Positions 58,285 through 64,000 of a stretch of 64,000 bases of DNA are shown piece after piece. The DNA lies in the NCBI RefSeq assembly GCF_014644535.1, contig NZ_BMKW01000003.1:310001-374000 (forward strand), read 5' to 3'. Source of the stretch: Neoroseomonas lacus. GTDB lineage: Bacteria > Pseudomonadota > Alphaproteobacteria > Acetobacterales > Acetobacteraceae. Every line of letters begins with the position of its first letter. Within the stretch, counting starts at the first letter, position 1. Under the pieces are notes generated by a model. It made no database searches, was not told the DNA's origin, and saw nothing but the letters and a program-made list of their open reading frames with translations. Position numbers and translations under genes: made by a program.

Positions 58285-59979
58285 TCACCGCCGCCAGGCC
58301 TGCGTCAGTCGCGCGACCACCGCCCCCACCGCAAGCTGCCCGACCTTCGCCGCCGTCGTGATTCCCAGGATCACCACCGCCATCGCCGCCGCCGCACTGG
58401 CCTGCCCGGCCTCGTCCATATGCACCACCGCGATCGCCGCCGGCTTGGTGTCCGGCCCGTACAGGAAGATCACCGCGCTCACCGTCGTCATCGCGCTGAC
58501 GAACAGATACACCGCGATCTCCAGGATCGCCGGCAGGCAGATCGGCACGATCACCCGCCCGAAGGTCACCCAAACCGGCACGCGCATCGAGGCGCTCACC
58601 GCCTCGAATTCCGGATCGAGTTGCCGGATCGCGGTGACGGCGGTCAGGTGCCCCACCGTGTAGAAATGCACCAGCGAGTTCAGCACCAGGATCGCGACGG
58701 CCCCATAAAGAAAGCCGAGCGGATTGGCCGGGTGGTTGAAGAACAGCACATAGGCCAGGCCGAGCACGAGCCCCGGCACCGCCAGCGGCACCGAGGCCGC
58801 GAAGCGCGCGAGCTTCGGCAGCACCCCGTCCTGCGCGCCGCGCTCCAGCACATAGGCGATGATGAAGACGATGACGGTGCCGATCACGGCAACGAGCGTC
58901 GCCATCCGCACCGACAGCCACACCGTGTCCCAGCCTGAGGCATCGAACCGCGCGAAGTCGTAATTGTCGAGCGTCAGCGACAAATTGTACGGCCAGAAGC
59001 GGATCAACGACCCCCACGCCGCCACGCCAACGATGCCGACCAGCACAGCGGCGATGACGAGGCACAGCACCAGCAGCGGCACATCCCGCTGACGCCGTGG
59101 CAGGGGCCGCAGCGGCACCGCGCGCCCCGACAGCGTGGCCGCCCGCTGCCGCGTCGCCCAACGGTCGAGCAGATAGGCCAGCACCGCCGGCGCCAGCAGC
59201 ACGATCCCCACAACCGCGCCCATGTTGAAGTTCTGCAAGCCCACGACCTGCTTGTAGACATCGGTGGCCAGCACCGGGAACTGCCCGCCGATCACCTTCG
59301 GGATGCCGAAATCCGTCATCACCAGCGTGAAGACGACAACGAGGGCGGAGACCAACCCATAGCGCGCGCCCGGCAGCGTGACGGTGCGGAAAATCCGCAC
59401 CCGCGACGCCTTCAACGCCGACGCCGCCTCATACAACCGCGCATCCGCGGTCGACAGCGCGACGGCCAGGATCAGCGCGGCCGACGGAAAACAATAGAAT
59501 ACCTGCGCGACGACAATGCCGATCGGCCCATAGATGCTGTGCCCCAGAAGCACCCCGCGCAGCATCCCCTGATTGCCGAACAGATAGATCAGCGCCAGCG
59601 CCGGCAGCAGCGACGGCGCCAGCAACGGCAACATCATCACCGCGCGGAACGCCGCCTTGGCCGGCATGCAGGATCGCGTCAGCCCATAGGCATAGAGAAA
59701 GGCGAGCGGCACCACGACTACCGCCGTCAGTGCCGCCGTCCACAGGCTGTTCCACGCCGCGGCGAGCAGCGCCGGCGTCGAGGCATAGTCGCGGAAATTC
59801 GCCACCCCCGCGAAGCCGCCTTGCGGCGTCTCGAAGGCGCGCATCAACAGCGTGCCCAACGGCAACACCAGGAACAGGGCGAGGAACGCCACGGCGAGCC
59901 ACAGCCCCGCCCGCATCGCCACTTGGTCGGCCGAAAGCCGCGGCCGCGACCCCACCACGGGCAATGCGGCCTCAGACAT
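58285..59979 (-). CDS. 2-aminoethylphosphonate ABC transporter permease, fused PhnU/PhnV type
   Basis: A 564-residue double-length permease with two six-helix permease domains in one chain (residues ~40-290 and ~325-555), as in the PhnU2-type 2-aminoethylphosphonate transporters. EAA-like loops are seen at YEAASALKASRVRIFRTV and EAVSASMRVPVWVTFGRV. It begins MSEAALPVVGSRPRLSADQV and overlaps the upstream ATPase gene by 8 bases. It is the distal gene of the minus-strand phosphonate operon. Confidence 0.9.
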   Translation of the reverse strand: MSEAALPVVGSRPRLSADQVAMRAGLWLAVAFLALFLVLPLGTLLMRAFETPQGGFAGVANFRDYASTPALLAAAWNSLWTAALTAVVVVPLAFLYAYGLTRSCMPAKAAFRAVMMLPLLAPSLLPALALIYLFGNQGMLRGVLLGHSIYGPIGIVVAQVFYCFPSAALILAVALSTADARLYEAASALKASRVRIFRTVTLPGARYGLVSALVVVFTLVMTDFGIPKVIGGQFPVLATDVYKQVVGLQNFNMGAVVGIVLLAPAVLAYLLDRWATRQRAATLSGRAVPLRPLPRRQRDVPLLVLCLVIAAVLVGIVGVAAWGSLIRFWPYNLSLTLDNYDFARFDASGWDTVWLSVRMATLVAVIGTVIVFIIAYVLERGAQDGVLPKLARFAASVPLAVPGLVLGLAYVLFFNHPANPLGFLYGAVAILVLNSLVHFYTVGHLTAVTAIRQLDPEFEAVSASMRVPVWVTFGRVIVPICLPAILEIAVYLFVSAMTTVSAVIFLYGPDTKPAAIAVVHMDEAGQASAAAAMAVVILGITTAAKVGQLAVGAVVARLTQAWRR

Positions 59980-61102
59980 CCTCGACGAACACCATGAGAT
60001 GTTCCGGCGGCAGGGTGACGGCGAATGCCGCCCCGGGCGCCGCCTCCAGCGCGGCGAATTCACCTGGCGAGACGGCGGCCAGCAACCGCAGCGGCCCCGC
60101 CTCCAGCGACAGCCGCACCACCGGCCCGAGATATTCCAGCCCCGTCACCACCGCGCTCAGGGCCCCCTCCGGCGCCTCGGCCAGCCGCGCCAGCCGCACA
60201 TGCTCCGGCCGGATGAAGCAGGTCACGCGCGCGCCATACAGCAGCGGCCGCGTCGCCTCCGCCACCAGCTTCATGCCACTCGCGATGATGATGCCCGGCG
60301 GCGTGTCCACCACCGCCTCGATCCGGCTGGAATGCCCGACGAATCCGGCGACGAAGGGGCTCGCCGGATTGTCATAGATCTCAGCCGGCGTCCCCACCTG
60401 CTCGATCCGCCCGCGGCTCATCACTACGATGCGGTCGGAGACGCCCAGCGCCTCCTCCTGGTCATGCGTCACCATGATGGTGGTCACGCCGAGCCGCTGT
60501 TGCAGCGAGCGGATCTCCTGCCGCAGATGCTGCCGCACGATGGCATCGAGCGCCGACAGCGGCTCGTCCAGCAACAACAGCCCCGGCTCATTCGCCAGCG
60601 CGCGCGCCAGTGCGACGCGCTGCTGTTGCCCGCCCGAGAGTTGCGCCGGATATTTTGGCGCCTGGTCGGCCAGCCCGACGATCGACAGCAGCTCGGCCAC
60701 CCGCTCGCGCCGCCGCGCCTTCGGCCAGGCCGCCCCGCGCAGCCCATAGGCGATGTTCTCCGCCACTGTCAGGTTGGGAAACAACGCGTAGGACTGGAAC
60801 ACGATGCCGAAATCGCGCTCTGCCGGCGGCAGGTGCGTGATGTCCCGCCCGCCCTGCATGATCCGCCCGGTGGTCGGCGGATCGAGCCCGGCGATGCCAC
60901 GCAGCAGCGTTGTCTTGCCGCAGCCGGAGGGGCCGAGGAAGGTGACGAACTCCCCCGACCGGATCTCCAGGTTCACCCGCCGCAGCGCGACGAAACTGCC
61001 GAACTGCTTGCCGACTTCCTGGACCTCGAGATAGGGCGCGTCACGGCGCGCGCGACGCGCCGCATCCTCCAGGGTCTCGATCTCCGGCGCGGGGGCGGTC
61101 AT
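59972..61102 (-). CDS. 2-aminoethylphosphonate ABC transporter ATP-binding protein (PhnT-like)
   Basis: A 376-residue ATPase of the PotA/PhnT type. Walker A is LGPSGCGKTTLLRGIAGL, the Q-loop FQSYALFPNLTVAEN, the signature LSGGQQQRVALARAL, Walker B LLLLDEPLSALD and the H-loop MVTHDQEEAL. The C-terminal TOBE-type domain (CFIRPEHVRLARLAE) supports this subgroup. The chosen ATG at 61102 lies 11 bases after the receptor stop. It powers the fused permease that follows. Confidence 0.91.
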   Translation of the reverse strand: MTAPAPEIETLEDAARRARRDAPYLEVQEVGKQFGSFVALRRVNLEIRSGEFVTFLGPSGCGKTTLLRGIAGLDPPTTGRIMQGGRDITHLPPAERDFGIVFQSYALFPNLTVAENIAYGLRGAAWPKARRRERVAELLSIVGLADQAPKYPAQLSGGQQQRVALARALANEPGLLLLDEPLSALDAIVRQHLRQEIRSLQQRLGVTTIMVTHDQEEALGVSDRIVVMSRGRIEQVGTPAEIYDNPASPFVAGFVGHSSRIEAVVDTPPGIIIASGMKLVAEATRPLLYGARVTCFIRPEHVRLARLAEAPEGALSAVVTGLEYLGPVVRLSLEAGPLRLLAAVSPGEFAALEAAPGAAFAVTLPPEHLMVFVEDV

Positions 61103-61112
61103 GGCTGTCGTG

Positions 61113-62135
61113 TCAGTTCCGCGGCGCCGACTTGCCATCGAAACGGGCCGACCAGTCGCGCAGCAGCCGGTCGCGCTGCAAGGCGATGGCGCGGAAATCC
61201 GCATCCACCAGGCGCTGCGAGAACTCCGCGGGATACCCCTGCACCGAGGGATCGACGCCGGGCAGCGCCAGCAGCGCATAGAACCGCCCATACACCGTCA
61301 TCGCTGCGCGCGAGACGGCGAAATCCGCCAGCCGCTTCGCCGCATCGAGGTTGCGCGTGCCGCGCATGATCGCCGTCGCTTCCAGGTCGAAGCCGACGCC
61401 ATCGGTGGGCACGATGATCTCGATCGGCGCCCCCTGGTTGCGCAGCGTCACCGCCCGCATGTCGAGCGAGATGCCGACACCGAACTCGCCGCGCGCCGCG
61501 TTGTTGCACGGCGCCGAACCGGAGTGCGTGTATTGCTGGATGTTATCATGCAGCCGGGTCATGAAGTCCCAAGCGCCCGCCTCGCCACGCCGGCCGATCC
61601 AGCCCGCCATGGTCAGGAAGCCGGTGCCGGAGGAATTCGGGTTCGGCATCACGATCTGCCCGCGGAAGGCGGGGTTGAGCAGGTCGTCCCAGGTTGAGGG
61701 ACGCGGCAGGTTGCGCTGCTGCGCCACCACCGTGTTGAAGCAGATCGCCGAGACGAAGGCGTCCATCCCGGTCCAGGTCATCGGGCTGCGGTCGGACCGC
61801 ATCGACGGCCGCAACGCATCCGCACCGGCGGGCGTATACGGCTCCAGCATGTCGAGCCCTTCCATCTGCAGCAGCGAGAACACCGACAGCCCCCACACCA
61901 CATCGGCGCGCGGATTGGCGCGCTCGGCGATCAGCCGCGCGGTGATCACGCCCGTCGAGTCGCGCACCCAGGCGATCTCGACATCGCGCAGCGCCGCCTC
62001 CGCCGCCTGCTTGAAGGGCTGGAGCTGCTCGTTCTCCAGCGCGGTATAGACGGTCAGCCGGGTGCGCTGCTGCGCCTGGGCGGCGGCCGGCAGCACGCCG
62101 GCTAGGGCGATAGCGATAAGGGCAAGGCGGCGCAT
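61113..62135 (-). CDS. 2-aminoethylphosphonate ABC transporter substrate-binding protein (PhnS-like)
   Basis: A 340-residue iron/AEP-type (family 1) receptor with a Sec signal (LALIAIALAGVLPAAAQAQ). The mature start is RTRLTVYTALENEQLQPFKQ. ANPRADVVWGLSVFSLL and IVMPNPNSSGTGFLTMAGW are typical of PhnS2 receptors. PhnX lies directly upstream in the same unit, which supports an AEP-type ligand. It begins 84 bases after the phnX stop. Confidence 0.89.
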   Translation of the reverse strand: MRRLALIAIALAGVLPAAAQAQQRTRLTVYTALENEQLQPFKQAAEAALRDVEIAWVRDSTGVITARLIAERANPRADVVWGLSVFSLLQMEGLDMLEPYTPAGADALRPSMRSDRSPMTWTGMDAFVSAICFNTVVAQQRNLPRPSTWDDLLNPAFRGQIVMPNPNSSGTGFLTMAGWIGRRGEAGAWDFMTRLHDNIQQYTHSGSAPCNNAARGEFGVGISLDMRAVTLRNQGAPIEIIVPTDGVGFDLEATAIMRGTRNLDAAKRLADFAVSRAAMTVYGRFYALLALPGVDPSVQGYPAEFSQRLVDADFRAIALQRDRLLRDWSARFDGKSAPRN

Positions 62136-62218
62136 GCGTTAGCTCCCGTCATTGTGCGGTGGCCGTGCCTAGCGTGCTCCCCAAGTCGTTAGTGTGACAC
62201 GTGGATTGCGGTTCCGTG

Positions 62219-63043
62219 TCAACTCCGTTCCACGAGGCCCGGCGTCTCGCTGGCGGCCAGCCGCGCCTCAACATGGGCGATGACGTCGGGCAGTTCGGCG
62301 ATGGAATCGACCACCAGATGCGCCCCGGCGCGCAGCAGCGTCTCGGTCGCCTCGCGCCGCAACGCCTCGCGCGCGGAAGGTTCAAGCGCCGCCAGCTCCG
62401 CCGCCGACAGCCCCGCCATATTGCCCGACAGCGACAGCCCCACGGCCCAGCACCCCGCCGCGCGCGCCTCGCCGATCCCCGGCGGCGTGTCGTCCAGTTT
62501 CACCACCGCACTCGCCGGCCAGACGCCCATGGCCGACATTGCATGCCACATCTGCAAGGGTGCCGGCCGCCCGGCGGCGAGGTCCCCGGCGCAGACCATC
62601 ACCTCCGGCACGAACCCTTGTGCGGCGGCAAGCGGCGCCAGTCGTTCCATGATCGGCCGCGTATAGTCGGTGGTGGAGCCGATGCGGATGCCGCGCCCCG
62701 CGCACCAGTCGAGCGCCGCCTTCGCCCCGGGGATCAGCGCGCTATGCGCCTCGACCGCCGCGACGTTCACCGGCTCGAAGATGTCGAAGATGGCGTCGAT
62801 CGCCGCCTCGTCGAAATCCTTCCCATGCTTGGCCCGCCAGGCGGCCGCGACGGCCGGCGCGGTGCCGACGAGCCGGATATGGTCGCGCTTGGCCATCCCC
62901 ATCGGCCCGCGCGCATCGGTGATGGAAATCGCCACCCCCATCCGCGCGAACGCCTCGACGAAGGCGCCCATCGGCGCCCGGCTGCCATGGTCGAGCACGG
63001 TGCCCGCCCAATCGACGATGACGGCTTTGACGGTACGGGTCAT
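62219..63043 (-). CDS. phnX: Phosphonoacetaldehyde hydrolase
   Basis: A 274-residue HAD enzyme that cleaves phosphonoacetaldehyde to acetaldehyde and phosphate. The nucleophile Asp11 is in VIVDWAGTVLDHGSRAP. The Schiff-base Lys52 is in MGMAKRDHIRLV, the diagnostic PhnX cap motif, and STTDYTRP and VKLDDTPPGIGEARAAG are further HAD motifs. It overlaps the FAD oxidoreductase gene by four bases (ATGA). AEP transaminase (phnW) is absent from the window, so the FAD enzyme upstream may supply the aldehyde. Confidence 0.93.
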   Translation of the reverse strand: MTRTVKAVIVDWAGTVLDHGSRAPMGAFVEAFARMGVAISITDARGPMGMAKRDHIRLVGTAPAVAAAWRAKHGKDFDEAAIDAIFDIFEPVNVAAVEAHSALIPGAKAALDWCAGRGIRIGSTTDYTRPIMERLAPLAAAQGFVPEVMVCAGDLAAGRPAPLQMWHAMSAMGVWPASAVVKLDDTPPGIGEARAAGCWAVGLSLSGNMAGLSAAELAALEPSAREALRREATETLLRAGAHLVVDSIAELPDVIAHVEARLAASETPGLVERS

Positions 63044-63999
63044 GGGTTCGCCTCGAAATCGGCCAGCACGTCCTCGGCGAGGCCGAAGGCGGTGGAGGCT
63101 CCGGTGCCGGAGGTGACGGAAACCAGGCGCACGCCCGGCGCGGGCGCCTCGAAGAAGGCATCCTCCGGCCCGGACGGATACAGCCCCGTCCAGCGCTCGA
63201 CGAAGCGCGGTGCCGGCAGATCCAACACGCGCTGCGCCTCGCGGATGATCAGCGCATCGACATGCTCGGGCTGGAACGGGTCCGGCGTCGGCCCGTAATG
63301 GTGGCTGTCCCCCACCACCAGCGACCCGTCCGCCCCCTGCACGACGATCAGGTGGACGCCGTGTTCCAGCTCCTCCGCCTGCTCGGCTGCGAGCCGCGCG
63401 CGCAAGGCGGGCAGGGAGGGACATTCGGCATAACCGCGATAGCGATGCAGCCCGAGGTCGCTCATCACCGGCGCGCTCATCCGCCAGCCGGGATCGGCCA
63501 GGCGCAGCATGTGCAGCTTGCACAGCGTCACCTCGCGCCGCGCGAAGCTGTCAGGGAACAGCGTCGCGAGATCGGCGCCAGGGCAGACCACGATGCGCGG
63601 CGCGCGGAAGCTCCCGCGTGTCGTCTCCACCACGCCCGTGCCGACCGCATGCACTGCGATCCGCCGAACAAACCGTACCCCAAGCGCGCCTTCCATCCAG
63701 GCTGCCAGCAGCGGAATCGCATCGCGGCTTTCGACGCGCAGTTCATGCGGGCTGTGCAGCGCCGCCAGCAGGTCGGCCCCGCGCAGTGGCGCCGGGATCT
63801 CCGCCCCGCGAAGCACCGTGCAGCCGCCGCCCATCGGTCCGGCGGCGAATTCCTCGATCACCGCGACCGCTTCCGGCCGCCGCACCGCCATCAACAACCC
63901 GCGCTGATGTACGGCGATGCCGGCCAGCGGCGCGACCTCCGCCCAGACCTCCCGCGCCCGCCGCGCGCGCCGCCAAGTATGTGGCGCGCCCTGGCCGGT
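63040..63999 (-). CDS. FAD-dependent oxidoreductase of phosphonate clusters (TIGR03364/HpnW-like), 5' end outside window
   Basis: The last 319 residues of a DAO-superfamily flavoprotein; the N-terminal Rossmann part lies beyond base 64000. The reading frame is open to the window edge, and in-frame starts at 63897/63891 are internal because conserved sequence (REVWAEVAPLAGIAVHQRG) continues upstream. Visible blocks include VETTRGSFRAPRIVVCPGAD, VGDSHHYGPTPDPF and VTSGTGASTAFGLAEDV. The type is linked to oxidation of 2-aminoethylphosphonate or its N-methyl derivatives to phosphonoacetaldehyde, which suits its coupling to phnX. Confidence 0.85.
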   Translation of the reverse strand, partial: TGQGAPHTWRRARRAREVWAEVAPLAGIAVHQRGLLMAVRRPEAVAVIEEFAAGPMGGGCTVLRGAEIPAPLRGADLLAALHSPHELRVESRDAIPLLAAWMEGALGVRFVRRIAVHAVGTGVVETTRGSFRAPRIVVCPGADLATLFPDSFARREVTLCKLHMLRLADPGWRMSAPVMSDLGLHRYRGYAECPSLPALRARLAAEQAEELEHGVHLIVVQGADGSLVVGDSHHYGPTPDPFQPEHVDALIIREAQRVLDLPAPRFVERWTGLYPSGPEDAFFEAPAPGVRLVSVTSGTGASTAFGLAEDVLADFEANP

Positions 64000-64000
64000 C

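Noticed and set aside
62195..62221. TGACACG/CGTGTCA hairpin between phnX and the AEP receptor gene
   Set aside because: The stem includes the phnX stop codon, has a 13-base loop and lies inside a same-strand unit; too weak to call a terminator or regulator.
1..64000. Possible CRISPR array, prophage, insertion sequence or integrated element boundaries
   Set aside because: No regularly spaced direct repeats, no transposase, integrase, Cas or phage structural genes, and no tRNA gene with a duplicated 3' end were seen.
1..64000. tRNA or rRNA genes
   Set aside because: No cloverleaf with a TTC-type T-loop or rRNA core sequence was recognised in the intergenic gaps, all of which are short.

Overview
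The window is GC-rich, densely packed bacterial chromosome. It is most consistent with an alphaproteobacterium of the Acetobacteraceae (Roseomonas-like). The reasons are the strong GC bias at third codon positions, the MinD/MinE pair, and the abundance of Bug-type (tripartite tricarboxylate transporter) receptors and orphan ABC receptors; the species cannot be named from sequence alone. I see about 65 protein genes, no rRNA or tRNA, no CRISPR array, no insertion sequence and no prophage. No stretch of more than about 300 bases lacks a gene.

Layout. 1-0.6 kb: end of minD, then minE. 0.6-4.9 kb: an orphan NMT1-type receptor, a Bug receptor, a cardiolipin-synthase-like phospholipase D and an EEP-family hydrolase. 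5.0-12.7 kb: gamma-glutamyltransferase followed by a four-gene peptide-type ABC importer with ATGA start-stop overlaps, a tail-end glycosyltransferase, and a convergent solute-binding protein. 12.8-19.0 kb: 4-hydroxybenzoate hydroxylase, Gfo/Idh oxidoreductase, enoyl-CoA hydratase, MFS transporter, beta-hydroxyacid dehydrogenase and a Bug receptor. 19.1-25.8 kb: a seven-gene minus-strand catabolic operon (DUF1028, decarboxylating dehydrogenase, ABC importer, amidohydrolase, cyclase-type hydrolase). 25.9-36.6 kb: three more Bug receptors among a sulfatase, a haloacid dehalogenase, an isocitrate-lyase-superfamily enzyme, two NTF2-fold proteins, an FAH-family hydrolase, a TauD dioxygenase and a DadA-type dehydrogenase.

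36.6-46.3 kb mixes ordinary metabolism (Fe-alcohol dehydrogenase, flavin monooxygenase, crotonase, amidase, SDR) with three small stand-alone proteins that look like peptidases or isopeptidases: C39/C70-like, YopT/C58-like and JAB/DUF4329-like. Two diverged copies of a palindromic intergenic repeat lie in the same stretch. 46.4-54.3 kb: class-III aminotransferase, an MFS/LysR divergent pair with clear operator dyads, GST, and an HcnABC/opine-oxidase-like flavoenzyme trio split by an antisense membrane gene. 54.3-56.5 kb: L,D-transpeptidase plus DUF882 peptidase, a cell-wall pair. 56.5-64 kb: a phosphonate region (PHP hydrolase and PhnZ-like oxygenase on the plus strand; 2-aminoethylphosphonate ABC importer, PhnX and a FAD oxidase on the minus strand), divided by an inverted pair of REP-like elements.

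Overall this is a nutrient-scavenging region: many periplasmic receptors feed small organic acids, amides, aromatics and phosphonates into short catabolic operons. The parts most worth a second look are the seven-gene amidohydrolase operon, whose receptor start lies in a strong hairpin, the three peptidase-like genes, the two repeat families, and the phosphonate locus with an altered PhnZ active-site position.
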